A stretch of 30,664 bases of DNA, from positions 1 to 30,664 of IMG/VR virus record IMGVR_UViG_3300035698_016990, one strand, 5' to 3'. The DNA comes from a virus. The position numbers and the translations under genes were made by a program. Below are positions 16,881 to 24,459 of this stretch, piece by piece; the stretch's first letter is position 1, and each line of letters opens with the position of its first letter. Below the pieces are notes generated by a model. It ran no database searches. It saw only the letters and a list, made by a program, of their open reading frames with translations, and had not been told where the DNA came from.

Positions 16881-18746
16881 ATGAGCATCCAGCTATTTGA
16901 TAGAATAAGGGCGTTCCTAAAGAGCGCTGGCGTTTATACACACGAAAACCTCCTGCAAAACCAGGGGGATATCAATAGAGCCATCCAAAATGGTGAATTT
17001 ATAAATTATTCCTCTGCTGGATTGCTGGATCAGACCAATCTCCAAATAAACAGAATGGAGAGATATAAAGATTACGACCAAATGGATGAGATGGGTGAAA
17101 TTTCACTCGCTCTCGATTTATATGCCGATGAATCAACCCAAATAGATCCAGAAACCAAACACACCATTGCCATCAAAGCCAAAAACAATGAGCTGAAAGA
17201 AGAACTTGAAAGACTGTTCTTTGACATCCTAAATATAGACAATAAACTAAGAGCAGTGGTAAGATATTTGTGCAAGTATGGAGATTTTGCCGCAGAAATT
17301 ATCACAGACGAAAACCGAACCGAAGTGGCCTCTTTCAGACCATTCAACATTTATAGTTTTCTTAGAGTAGAAACAAAATTTGGGGATTTGGTTGGATTTT
17401 TCTTCTCTGATGAGATGATGGCCGAACCAATATTTCTACATCCATGGCAGGTAATGCACCTCAGATTGACATCTTATGAAAACATTTATGCCCCATATGG
17501 AAGAAGTATTCTAGATGGTGCAAGAAAAGATTTCAGAAGACTCAGACTGATGGAAGATGCTGCCCTTATTTACAGAATCACAAGAGCACCAGAAAAACGC
17601 ATATTCACTATCCCAGTTGGTAATATACCAACCAATCAAGTCGGTCAATACCTTAACCAAATAGCAGACCAATTTAAGAAACAGAGATTTTATGATCCAG
17701 CTACTGGCGATGTCAATTGGAGATATGCCCCGTTAATCCAGGAAGATGATTTTTGGATGCCACAACGCCCAGATGGCACTGGCCCATCGGTCGACACCAT
17801 GAAGGGTGCTGAAAATCTAGATCAGATCGCAGACATTGAATATTTTAAGAAAAAGATGATTGCCCCTCTAAAAATTCCGTTCTCCAGAGTTGGTATTGGT
17901 GATGACGCAGGCGGCAATGCAGACAAATCTCTCGCCTCTAGCCACACAGATTTTGCTAAGGCCGTCCAGTTTGTACAACAAGAAATCTGCATAGGGCTTA
18001 AGAAAATAGCTTTAGTACACTTAGCCATGAAGGGATTCGATTCTAAAGACATGTCAGAGTTTAATGTCATTATGACTGCTTCTTCTGCTATAGATGAGTT
18101 ATATAGAATAGAAACATGGAATTCAAGAGCTGGAGTCATAGCCACTCTCAGAGAAACCAATCTTTTCCCAGATGAGTGGATCCTATCCAGATTTACTGAT
18201 ATGACCGAAGATGAGGTAGAAAAATTAAAAGAACAAAAAGATAAAGAGAGTCCCGCTGCAAAAGAGGGTGATGATCTTGCTGGTCTGGGTGTGGGTGGTG
18301 GGGAAGAAATGGGTGGTGCCGAAGCTCTTGGACTACCTGGGTTGGAATCTCTTGATAGGGACCAGGCAAAAGTTCTTAATGAGTATAATAAATCAAATGA
18401 AAATCGAGATGATCGTATTGCGAAAAGTAAAGCCAAGAAATATATTGACGTGTTCAATTACTTGTTGAACAATAATGAATTCGACGGATTGCCATTATCT
18501 AAAAATCAAAAAGATAAAGTTATTCAAGATGATAAAGAATCTGATCCGTTTGTTCTAGTAGAAAGCACCGATAAAGATGAAGACAAAGAAGATCTTTATA
18601 TAATTAATCCACTTCTAGAAGAAGACAAGGAAGCACAGGAAGCTCTTAAAGCAAATAAAGAAATTTTGTCAAACATTGTCGACAAAGAAGACGTTGCAGA
18701 AATGCAATACCCAATATTGAAGATTTCAGATGGTATGGATCAATGA
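16881..18746 (+). CDS. 20: Portal vertex protein (gp20-like)
   Basis: 621 residues, with GGAG before the ATG. It has the T4 gp20 signature 'RMERYKDYDQMDEMGEISLALDLYADES' near residues 58-85, then 'YGRSILDGARKDFRRLRLMEDAALIYRITRAPEKRIF' and 'VGNIP', and later 'FKKKMIAPLKIPFSRVG'. It forms the dodecameric ring at one capsid vertex through which DNA passes. Residues after about 455 are an acidic, charged tail with a Gly-rich patch (LAGLGVGGGEEMGG) and look less conserved. A 77-base gap separates it from the terminase, with TTTATAA-type AT-rich DNA that may hold a late promoter. In T4 the tail sheath and tube genes lie between 17 and 20; here they do not. Confidence 0.95.
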   Translation: MSIQLFDRIRAFLKSAGVYTHENLLQNQGDINRAIQNGEFINYSSAGLLDQTNLQINRMERYKDYDQMDEMGEISLALDLYADESTQIDPETKHTIAIKAKNNELKEELERLFFDILNIDNKLRAVVRYLCKYGDFAAEIITDENRTEVASFRPFNIYSFLRVETKFGDLVGFFFSDEMMAEPIFLHPWQVMHLRLTSYENIYAPYGRSILDGARKDFRRLRLMEDAALIYRITRAPEKRIFTIPVGNIPTNQVGQYLNQIADQFKKQRFYDPATGDVNWRYAPLIQEDDFWMPQRPDGTGPSVDTMKGAENLDQIADIEYFKKKMIAPLKIPFSRVGIGDDAGGNADKSLASSHTDFAKAVQFVQQEICIGLKKIALVHLAMKGFDSKDMSEFNVIMTASSAIDELYRIETWNSRAGVIATLRETNLFPDEWILSRFTDMTEDEVEKLKEQKDKESPAAKEGDDLAGLGVGGGEEMGGAEALGLPGLESLDRDQAKVLNEYNKSNENRDDRIAKSKAKKYIDVFNYLLNNNEFDGLPLSKNQKDKVIQDDKESDPFVLVESTDKDEDKEDLYIINPLLEEDKEAQEALKANKEILSNIVDKEDVAEMQYPILKISDGMDQ

Positions 18747-18966
18747 ATCACTCCATGATGGTTTCGAGCTGGTCGGAGATATCGACGGCCACATGGTTAG
18801 GTTATATATTAAGCACCCAAAAGGAGAGAAGCTCCTCAGGGTTAAACACATGACTCAAACAGATTTAGATGGTTCAGATTTAGATGACGTAAGAAGACAT
18901 TTTTCACGCCTAGTATATGATATACAATCCAAGACACCAGACCAACTACAACTCATATGTACTTAA
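18730..18966 (+). CDS. Hypothetical small protein after portal
   Basis: 78 residues beginning 17 bases before the portal stop. Sequence includes 'GFELVGDIDGHMVRLYIKHPKGEKLLRVKH' (beta-rich) and a helical end 'VRRHFSRLVYDIQSKTPDQLQL'. No clear Shine-Dalgarno, consistent with translational coupling to the portal gene. Not recognised. Confidence 0.55.
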   Translation: MVWINESLHDGFELVGDIDGHMVRLYIKHPKGEKLLRVKHMTQTDLDGSDLDDVRRHFSRLVYDIQSKTPDQLQLICT

Positions 18967-19019
18967 CATCTATGTTATAAACTTCGCAGTTATTCACTAC
19001 TGACGAGAGTTGGAGTTGC

Positions 19020-19202
19020 ATGATCCCACAATCAATATCCCGCGTGGTCAATTCTATCAGGATTCATTCGGTCGTAGTTGATGAATACTTGACAGAGATA
19101 CTGCTTCTGTGTTATAATGGAAGCATAGATCGGGGCGCGGATGAGGTTATACAACTAGCGGTATTGCGGGCTGGCACACTACTTGCTATGTTAGTAGTGT
19201 AA
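19020..19202 (+). CDS. Doubtful small ORF
   Basis: A 60-codon frame with GGAG six bases before the ATG. The product is hydrophobic in places (EILLLCYNG, AGTLLAMLVV). The strong sigma70-type promoter at 19089-19118 lies inside the frame, and the frame's end holds a hairpin, so the region is more likely the leader of the next gene. Kept only as a low-confidence call. Confidence 0.25.
   Translation: MIPQSISRVVNSIRIHSVVVDEYLTEILLLCYNGSIDRGADEVIQLAVLRAGTLLAMLVV
19089..19118 (+). promoter_or_regulatory. Consensus sigma70-type promoter
   Basis: A perfect -35 TTGACA (19089-19094) and a perfect -10 TATAAT (19113-19118) are 18 bases apart. The start point would be near 19125, giving a leader of roughly 110 bases before the sigma-factor gene at 19238. 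It should be read by the host housekeeping polymerase, that is early in infection or independent of phage factors. Confidence 0.85.
19176..19200 (+). other. Leader hairpin of sigma-like gene
   Basis: A perfect 8-bp stem ACACTACT/AGTAGTGT (19176-19183 and 19193-19200) with a 9-base loop lies in the leader between the promoter and the ribosome site at about 19228. No T run follows, so it is not an obvious terminator. It could stabilise the mRNA or bind a regulator. Confidence 0.55.
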
Positions 19203-19237
19203 AGTTGAAAAGAGGAAAGGCAAACAAGGAGATCAGA

Positions 19238-20593
19238 ATGGCCAGAAACAAAGACAAGGACATGACGGCATCAATTCCACATCATTTGGTTGATGAGGGC
19301 TACGACACGCCAGATGCGCCGCCGTTTGGTAGAGATGAAGAGGAAATTCTTGTCAAGAAAATGAAGGCAGTACGCAAAAAGGTTCTTAATTTGCTACCAT
19401 ATTCAACTGGTCAGAAGATTGTTATTAAAGTTGATAACAATGAAGTTAAAGCAACTATCAAAGCGATTATAATTAGATCGCGGAAAAACAATTTTTACGA
19501 ATGTCTCTACAAGTACAAAGACAGAAAAGAAAAAGACAAAGAAAAAACCGTTAAGCGCTACGCCTCAGAGATCATAACAAAAACCAGAAAAAAGGCACGC
19601 AGCGAAGCACAGTGTGCTAAAATCTTTGCAGAATACGAAAATGAACGTCACAGCTTCTCTGTAAGATATGCTTTTGTGGCTCACAAAATTGCTGCCGCCC
19701 TTTGTAATCAGTGTCATCGCGGAATGGGATATGGTGACCTGAATCAGTCTGGTTTTTTGGGTATTTCTAATACAGTCGACAGGTGGCCTCCTTTTCTTGG
19801 CGCCAAAGATAAGGGTGCACGCATCTTAACCTCGATGCGCGTGGCTGTTCATAATTCGATCTGCAGGTCTCTTGATGATTTCAATAGAAACATTAGGATT
19901 CCATCATATAAGATTGAGCAGATAGGTGTTCGCTTGAAACTCGACGATATCCTCTACGGCAAAAAGAAAAAGATTGGGAAAAAGGAAGAGGAAGAAGACG
20001 ATAAGAGAAAAGATGAGGATAAGATATTTTGCAAGAATAAAAAGTGCCTCATTGCCCAATGTGCTGCTTGTAAAAATAAACACGGCAGCAACTGTCGTCG
20101 CAAGAATCCTGAGGCATTCGAGCTAGATGTTCAAAAGATGATTGATGACCTAAACCTAGAGCCGTGCGATGTTGATGGGAAGTCTATCAAAATCATAGCA
20201 GTCGAAACTGGTAATTATCGAGAAGTAGCCAAAGCTGTTAACCTGGATGTTAGTTCATTTATTTCGATCGTTGAACCAGTAGCTTCCATCCATGTGCCAC
20301 TAAATGAAGATAATGAAGATTCAATAGCTGACCTGATGCCACATGAGGAGTATGATAGTGGCCATCAGTCATTCGTGCGGGAAGCCTTGGAGGAAGCAAT
20401 CGATCAAATCGGTGGAAGAGATGCCTCATTCATTCGCGATCATCACTTTGGTAATCTTAGCATTAGAGAATTGGCCGAAAAACATAACATTTCTGCAATG
20501 AGAGCTTCTGAGTTGATTAACAAAGCAGTCATCAAGCTGCGCACCAATGAAGCAGCTAACAATATTCTAAAGAACAAGATTGTTGGTCGATAA
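19238..20593 (+). CDS. Sigma70-family factor with Cys-rich insertion
   Basis: 451 residues from the ATG at 19238 (AAGGAG upstream). Residues 1-135 are a lysine-rich extension with a beta section ('TGQKIVIKVDNNEVKATIKAIIIRSRK'). Residues about 140-230 resemble sigma regions 2-3: 'RYAFVAHKIAAAL', 'MGYGDLNQSGFLGISNTVDRW', 'ILTSMRVAVHNSICRSLDDFNRNIRIPSYKIE'. Residues 376-436 resemble region 4 with a helix-turn-helix ('LEEAIDQIGGRDASFIRDHHF', 'SIRELAEKHNISAMRASELINKAVIKLR'). Between them sits an insertion with five Cys (265, 270, 275, 278, 286), perhaps zinc-binding, and a poly-Lys/Glu stretch. It would redirect RNA polymerase to phage promoters. It has its own promoter and terminator and is more G+C-rich than its neighbours, suggesting separate origin. 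The gene is monocistronic. Confidence 0.75.
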   Translation: MARNKDKDMTASIPHHLVDEGYDTPDAPPFGRDEEEILVKKMKAVRKKVLNLLPYSTGQKIVIKVDNNEVKATIKAIIIRSRKNNFYECLYKYKDRKEKDKEKTVKRYASEIITKTRKKARSEAQCAKIFAEYENERHSFSVRYAFVAHKIAAALCNQCHRGMGYGDLNQSGFLGISNTVDRWPPFLGAKDKGARILTSMRVAVHNSICRSLDDFNRNIRIPSYKIEQIGVRLKLDDILYGKKKKIGKKEEEEDDKRKDEDKIFCKNKKCLIAQCAACKNKHGSNCRRKNPEAFELDVQKMIDDLNLEPCDVDGKSIKIIAVETGNYREVAKAVNLDVSSFISIVEPVASIHVPLNEDNEDSIADLMPHEEYDSGHQSFVREALEEAIDQIGGRDASFIRDHHFGNLSIRELAEKHNISAMRASELINKAVIKLRTNEAANNILKNKIVGR

Positions 20594-20618
20594 TGTCCAT
20601 CTTTTTGAGTTTGTATTT

Positions 20619-20641
20619 AAGGGCCGGAAACGGCCCTTTTT
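20619..20641 (+). terminator. Rho-independent terminator
   Basis: An 8-bp stem AAGGGCCG/CGGCCCTT (20619-20626 and 20631-20638) with GAAA tetraloop runs into a T tract ending at 20641. It closes the sigma-like transcription unit. Confidence 0.92.
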
Positions 20642-20645
20642 ATTT

Positions 20646-20693
20646 GGAGCAAATATGCCAGAGAATAATGGAGCAAATATGCCAGAGAATAAT
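20646..20693 (+). repeat. 24-bp tandem duplication of a translation start
   Basis: Two perfect tandem copies of a 24-base unit (20646-20669, 20670-20693), starting GGAGCAAATATGCCAGAG. Each holds a GGAG ribosome site and an in-frame ATG, so the next gene has two equivalent starts eight codons apart. The following GGAG begins a third, broken unit. Confidence 0.92.
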
Positions 20694-20957
20694 GGAGTAC
20701 CAGAGGATAAAGATAAACAAAACCCCATTGATCTTATCTCAACAGATTCAAATAACTTAATCATGTCACTATTGTTGTTTAAGGTAGTGGCTAAAATATT
20801 AACATCACGAGAAATAGAGGCTATAATAAGCGGGGCGTCTGATACCATAATCGACGAAATGTCTAATCATTTCGACAAAAATATGGTAGAAAAAATAGTA
20901 AAAGATACCGCAGAAAATTTGAAAGATAATATTGGCAAGTTCCCGGCGGCAATGTAA
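20655..20957 (+). CDS. Hypothetical protein with duplicated start
   Basis: 100 residues from the first ATG at 20655, or 92 from the ATG at 20679; both have GGAG five bases upstream. The first 16 residues are a repeat (MPENNGAN twice in effect). The rest is helical: 'NNLIMSLLLFKVVAKILTSREIEAIISGASDTIIDEMSNHF' and 'MVEKIVKDTAENLKDNIGKF', suggesting a small helical-bundle protein. Starts right after the sigma-gene terminator, so it needs its own promoter, or readthrough. Not recognised. Confidence 0.6.
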   Translation: MPENNGANMPENNGVPEDKDKQNPIDLISTDSNNLIMSLLLFKVVAKILTSREIEAIISGASDTIIDEMSNHFDKNMVEKIVKDTAENLKDNIGKFPAAM

Positions 20958-21007
20958 TTTATCTATAAGATATATAAAATTATAGGGGTTAATATAGGAA
21001 TAAAACG

Positions 21008-21352
21008 ATGTGGAATAAAATAGAAAAATTTATAGGACGCCATTACATCTTTAGACTAGATGGTATATTAACATCTGGTTACTTCTGTGGCGTGGGAGAG
21101 GTAAATGATAATCATGGCATGATGTTTATCAATATCAGGCAGCGTGGTATCGAAATATCAAGAAGTTCGTGCCTAATAGTTCATCCACTAAGGATAAAAT
21201 GCACGCTATATTCTGATATGATTAGTCTAAGAACAACATGTCGCAAAATATTTAGAAAACACAAATTACGCAACAAACCTACCGAAATTTATTTTCCCAC
21301 TTTTGAAGTTAATGAGATAGCTTATGAAAAAGGGATTGAAACAAAAAGATAA
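21008..21352 (+). CDS. Small protein, paralog of 29372-29719
   Basis: 114 residues with ATAGGAA before the ATG. It aligns by eye over nearly its length with the minus-strand product of 29372-29719: 'KIEKFIGRHYIFRLDGI..SGYFCGVG' against 'RLSKLVGKRIRFVLHYFKYEGIFLGVG', then S..LVHP, then R.IF..H and IY(F/Y)P in both. The pattern looks like a small beta-barrel followed by helices. The function is unknown. It overlaps the next gene by 29 bases. Confidence 0.65.
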   Translation: MWNKIEKFIGRHYIFRLDGILTSGYFCGVGEVNDNHGMMFINIRQRGIEISRSSCLIVHPLRIKCTLYSDMISLRTTCRKIFRKHKLRNKPTEIYFPTFEVNEIAYEKGIETKR

Positions 21353-21761
21353 TGTATGCATAGTCTGCGGTCAGAATCTTGGCAAATTTTCCGCAGCTAG
21401 AGTCTCACACTTGAGAAAACATGTGAGAGATGGTTCATTAATAGAAGGTAAAAATAAATCCAATAAATTAATGTGGGAAACTACCGGGAAAGAACCCAAA
21501 CAAAAAGAAACTGCAATTCACTGGAATGTACATAGATCACCAGCAAAGCATTTTGATTTACGCATACCAGTTAGGGCCAAGAGCAATAAAAAGGGAGATA
21601 TATCAATCCGTTGTAGAAAATGCGAAAAATGGTCTAAATCTATACAAGATTTTGCCGATGGAAGATTTTTGGCAATCTTATGTTGTAATAATATGACACC
21701 ATTTCCCAAAAGAATAATTGATGCTGTGACTAAAAATCCCGGCAAAGAATTTATAGAGTAG
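21324..21761 (+). CDS. Zinc-finger-like protein
   Basis: 145 residues. Near the N-terminus C12, C15, H29 and H33 make a C2H2-like finger ('CIVCGQNL...VSHLRKHVRDG'). A later 'IRCRKCEKW' and 'LCCNNM' may form a second metal site. Between them is a basic segment (GKNKSNK, GKEPKQKE). Probably nucleic-acid-binding. It begins inside the preceding gene, so the pair are coupled. Confidence 0.65.
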   Translation: MKKGLKQKDNVCIVCGQNLGKFSAARVSHLRKHVRDGSLIEGKNKSNKLMWETTGKEPKQKETAIHWNVHRSPAKHFDLRIPVRAKSNKKGDISIRCRKCEKWSKSIQDFADGRFLAILCCNNMTPFPKRIIDAVTKNPGKEFIE

Positions 21762-21775
21762 TCAAAGATATAAAT

Positions 21776-22342
21776 ATGGATAATAGATTCCAATTCCCCG
21801 TGTCAGCAGAAATCGATTTTATTAATGATGTTGGCACAACGGGCCAAGCTCACGATTCATATGCAGAACCTGGCACTCTTCCAAGATATGACTGGATGAG
21901 AATGGTTGTTCTTGGAATACTTGCAAGCCAAGCGTCTAGAGATGAACCACAACAATATAGACCAGGAACTTTATATTATGATTTAAACACATTCTTTTAT
22001 AAATGTATGAAGGACGACAATTTCGAAGATATCGCCAAGTGCATAAAAACCATAAACAAGAGCCTCTATGACTGGGCACAAGAAATAGAAGAAAAAAGAA
22101 AAAGATTTCAATTAACTGGAGTATTCTCTGGCACTACCTACGACACCAACAATGTTATTAATATCCCAGAGAACCTACAGCCAATATCAATATCCCCCAA
22201 TAGACCATACATGTTTAAAAACGGTGGTATTGTGGACCCATCTTTGGTACAATTCAATACCGGGTGTCCAGTTGCCATTGAATTGTCTGGGAGCGCAGTC
22301 TTAGCTGTAGACGATCAATTCACTGTTTTTATCAAACAATGA
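21776..22342 (+). CDS. Hypothetical, possible virion protein
   Basis: 188 residues. No Shine-Dalgarno is seen; TATAAATA overlaps the ATG. The N-terminal 110 residues are helical ('YDWMRMVVLGILASQASRDEP', 'IAKCIKTINKSLYDWAQEIEEKRKRFQ') and the C-terminal 75 residues are beta-rich ('GVFSGTTYDTNNVINIPENLQPISISPN', 'GCPVAIELSGSAVLAVDDQFTVFI'). This helical-then-beta shape suits a small structural protein, but that is inference. Its TGA overlaps the next ATG by 4 bases. Confidence 0.6.
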   Translation: MDNRFQFPVSAEIDFINDVGTTGQAHDSYAEPGTLPRYDWMRMVVLGILASQASRDEPQQYRPGTLYYDLNTFFYKCMKDDNFEDIAKCIKTINKSLYDWAQEIEEKRKRFQLTGVFSGTTYDTNNVINIPENLQPISISPNRPYMFKNGGIVDPSLVQFNTGCPVAIELSGSAVLAVDDQFTVFIKQ

Positions 22343-22518
22343 CTCCAGCCATTGAATTTTTCAGAATAATACAACGAACAGTTAAGCCACTAAAATGTGT
22401 ATATACTACCCGTCGGATGTGGATTCGTCTATATGACCCAATACGGGGAAAGTACATGGTCTCAGAAGAGAGATATAGAAAAATCAAAATAGAATGGAAA
22501 AAGAAACAATTTCTATAA
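22339..22518 (+). CDS. Small basic hypothetical protein (59 aa)
   Basis: 59 codons starting in an ATGA overlap with the preceding gene. The product is strongly basic and aromatic ('TRRMWIRLYDPIRGKYMVSEERYRKIKIEWKKK'). It overlaps the following small gene by 25 bases. Support is coupling and codon pattern; no family known. Confidence 0.5.
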   Translation: MTPAIEFFRIIQRTVKPLKCVYTTRRMWIRLYDPIRGKYMVSEERYRKIKIEWKKKQFL

Positions 22519-22622
22519 AACACGAGAATGATGAACTAGAGTACGATTTAATGAACCCGGACAGTATATCCAATATTATAGAATATGTATTGAAAAAAGC
22601 AGCCCCTTTCAGGTTGGTGTAA
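22494..22622 (+). CDS. Small acidic hypothetical protein (42 aa)
   Basis: 42 codons from the ATG at 22494 inside the previous gene. The product begins MEKETISIKHENDELEYDLM and is acidic with a hydrophobic tail. No clear ribosome site, so expression would rely on coupling. Modest support. Confidence 0.4.
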   Translation: MEKETISIKHENDELEYDLMNPDSISNIIEYVLKKAAPFRLV

Positions 22623-22669
22623 CTATAATTAATTATTGGCATATAAAGAAATAGAAGAAGGAGACAACC

Positions 22670-22876
22670 ATGTTCATAGCGACCACCCCAACACCTAGTG
22701 AAGACATCACAGAAGAAAAGGCAATTGAAGACTTTTTGCATCTACTAGGGCGGGCATGTGAGTATATAAAAGAATTGGAAAACCTCGGAAAAATCAAAAA
22801 GGGTTCCTATATGCCTCTTTATGAAGACGTTTGCGGTAATGCCAAAAAGGTTGTAGATGAAAACTGGTCCAAATAA
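22670..22876 (+). CDS. Small hypothetical protein (68 aa)
   Basis: 68 residues with GAAGGAG before the ATG, a strong ribosome site. The product is acidic and helical ('EEKAIEDFLHLLGRACEYIKELENLGKI', 'YEDVCGNAKKVVDENW'). It overlaps the next gene by 20 bases. Not recognised. Confidence 0.6.
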   Translation: MFIATTPTPSEDITEEKAIEDFLHLLGRACEYIKELENLGKIKKGSYMPLYEDVCGNAKKVVDENWSK

Positions 22877-23270
22877 ATTTATACAATCTCACACAACAAC
22901 AATCAATTTGGTGGTGTTCAGGGGATTAGTCACCATCAGAAATGGCCTCATATCTGAAGAAATAGAACCAAAATCGGAAATATATGAAAAATATATAATT
23001 GGGATTGATCAAGATAGTTGGGATGTTTTAGTTACCAACAACCAATTTAAAGTAATAAGCCACAGTGGCCTTCTTTTAGATAATGTCTGTCTGGAATTAA
23101 CAACCAAAGACAAAAAAATTATGAAAAAATATAGAGATTTGTGTTTGTGTTATGGTCCAGAATGTGGGCGCATAAAACAGGCGGATGTATCACAAGGCTG
23201 CGAGGGTTATGAAAGTGGTTTTTATATTGGTGTGCCATATAATGATAGAGATTTGTGGGAAGTTGCTTGA
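22857..23270 (+). CDS. Hypothetical protein
   Basis: 137 residues beginning within the preceding gene. Mixed alpha/beta with 'WDVLVTNNQFKVISHSGLLLDNVCLEL' and a Cys-containing segment 'LCLCYGPECGRIKQADVSQGC' that might bind metal. Its TGA (23268-23270) is directly next to the TAA of the convergent minus-strand gene at 23271. Not recognised. Confidence 0.58.
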   Translation: MKTGPNKFIQSHTTTINLVVFRGLVTIRNGLISEEIEPKSEIYEKYIIGIDQDSWDVLVTNNQFKVISHSGLLLDNVCLELTTKDKKIMKKYRDLCLCYGPECGRIKQADVSQGCEGYESGFYIGVPYNDRDLWEVA

Positions 23271-23546
23271 TTATGTAAATATATTCAAAAAGTCAGGTTT
23301 TTCTTTGTAAAGCTTTGCCAATTTCTTAGCTTTTTCTGGATCCTTAACAATATTAGCAAACATCGATTGGGCTTGAGGATCCATCTTTCTAAACATGTCA
23401 ATTGGAATGATTTTGTTTATTATCGATAAAAAAGCACGAGAAACGAGACCTTCATCGATCGTGAATGGAGACACAATTTCGTCTCCTTCTTCTAACAAAT
23501 ATGTTTCACCATCGAGAATTATTTTAGTATTGTGAGTTACCTTCAT
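23271..23546 (-). CDS. Small protein with N-terminal YLLEEGD module (A)
   Basis: 91 residues from the ATG at 23546, five bases after GGAG; an ATG one codon upstream is possible. Residues 1-25 share the pattern 'TKIILDGETYLLEEGDEI' with the products of 28470-28676 and 29012-29320. The remainder is helical ('MDPQAQSMFANIVKDPEKAKKLAKLY'). The three share the N-terminal module but differ after it, so the module may be a targeting or binding unit. Overlaps the upstream gene by 23 bases. Function unknown. Confidence 0.65.
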   Translation of the reverse strand: MKVTHNTKIILDGETYLLEEGDEIVSPFTIDEGLVSRAFLSIINKIIPIDMFRKMDPQAQSMFANIVKDPEKAKKLAKLYKEKPDFLNIFT

Positions 23547-23958
23547 CATCGCTCCTGCTCTTATTCTCGCCAGTATTAAATTGTTTGCCGCATGGTTTTA
23601 ACATACCATAAAGCTGACTATTTAATCCTTTTGGAGAAGCATCAATACCGCCAGCAAGATTGGCACCCATACCCACACCCTTGCCACCACTGTCGCTACA
23701 ACAACCAGGTTTAGCTGAACCAGAAATAGCAACCGCAGTAAATGATTCGCCATTACCCTTATCGATAGATACCCTAGAAATATCAAGACCCTCTTCGCCA
23801 GCTGGTTCGGCCTCTCCATATTCTGGAGCGGATGAATTACCTGCAGCTATGAGTGGGGGATTATTGCTCAATACAGGACCAAACAGAGTGTGCTGTTTAC
23901 TACCAACAATCATATTTTGAGCAATATTTTGAATATCCCTGATTTCAATTTCTTTCAT
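23524..23958 (-). CDS. Hypothetical Gly/Ser-rich protein
   Basis: 144 residues, AAAGGGAGG upstream of the ATG at 23958. After a short helix ('MKEIEIRDIQNIAQNMIV') the chain is low complexity, rich in Gly, Ser, Ala and Asn ('GKGVGMGANLAGGIDASPKG'), with a 'PGCCSDSGG' segment. Probably extended or flexible, possibly a virion component. Not recognised. Middle gene of the minus-strand cluster 23271-24398. Confidence 0.55.
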   Translation of the reverse strand: MKEIEIRDIQNIAQNMIVGSKQHTLFGPVLSNNPPLIAAGNSSAPEYGEAEPAGEEGLDISRVSIDKGNGESFTAVAISGSAKPGCCSDSGGKGVGMGANLAGGIDASPKGLNSQLYGMLKPCGKQFNTGENKSRSDDEGNSQY

Positions 23959-23972
23959 GGGTCTACCTCCCT

Positions 23973-24398
23973 TTAAGATATTTTTGATCGGGCTTCTTTT
24001 AATTCCTTAATAACCCATGCATATTTCTCAAGGAAGTCAGAAATTGCGTCAGAGTATGTTGCAATTTTATTAAACCATTTATGATCGCGTATGTGCTTTT
24101 TTATGATTCCTAGCTCTATATTGGTAAGGGCATCGTCTGACTCACATTTATGAATCATTGTGCACAAAGCCAAATCGGATATGTCTGGTAATGGTTCTGT
24201 GACATCTTTATCACACTCTTTACAAAGAGCACACATTGCTTCTCTCATTATCCAAGCATATTTATTTATAAAATCCATAGTCGCTTCGTCGTCACTAGAT
24301 ATGTGATTACATTGTTTGTGCTCGCTAAGATGGTTTTTTATGAGATCTATCTCAACCGCTATAACTTGAGATGCGTATTTGCATTTTTCACATCTCAT
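23973..24398 (-). CDS. Protein with an internal duplication and Cys clusters
   Basis: 141 residues from the ATG at 24398, which has GGGGAG seven bases upstream; an ATG at 24413 lacks that. Residues about 15-53 ('EIDLIKNHLSEHK...MDFINKYAWIMRE') and about 95-133 ('ELGIIKKHIRDHK...SDFLEKYAWVIKE') are a clear internal repeat. CxxC at 3-6, a Cys cluster at 56, 59 and 62, and C79/C85 with nearby His suggest metal binding. First gene of a minus-strand operon, divergent from the zinc-ribbon/tmRNA unit. Function unknown. Confidence 0.62.
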   Translation of the reverse strand: MRCEKCKYASQVIAVEIDLIKNHLSEHKQCNHISSDDEATMDFINKYAWIMREAMCALCKECDKDVTEPLPDISDLALCTMIHKCESDDALTNIELGIIKKHIRDHKWFNKIATYSDAISDFLEKYAWVIKELKEARSKIS

Positions 24399-24415
24399 GC
24401 CGAATCTCCCCATGT

Positions 24416-24424
24416 TATATTTGA
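24416..24424 (+). promoter_or_regulatory. TATATTTGA intergenic nonamer, site 3
   Basis: TATATTTGA in the 61-base divergent gap between 24398 and 24460, upstream of the zinc-ribbon/tmRNA unit. A TATAAATG at 24448-24455 follows, four bases before the ATG. Candidate control region for both directions. Confidence 0.45.
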
Positions 24425-24459
24425 ATAATTGTAATTACTTTATATGTTATAAATGAATC

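Noticed and set aside
17822-18457. Long minus-strand ORF (211 codons) opposite the portal gene
   Set aside because: Low-complexity Ser/Pro-rich product that mirrors the acidic portal tail; the portal gene is certain.
21769-21776. TATAAATA as a late promoter for 21776
   Set aside because: The predicted start point would fall inside the gene after its only early ATG, so this copy alone is not convincing.
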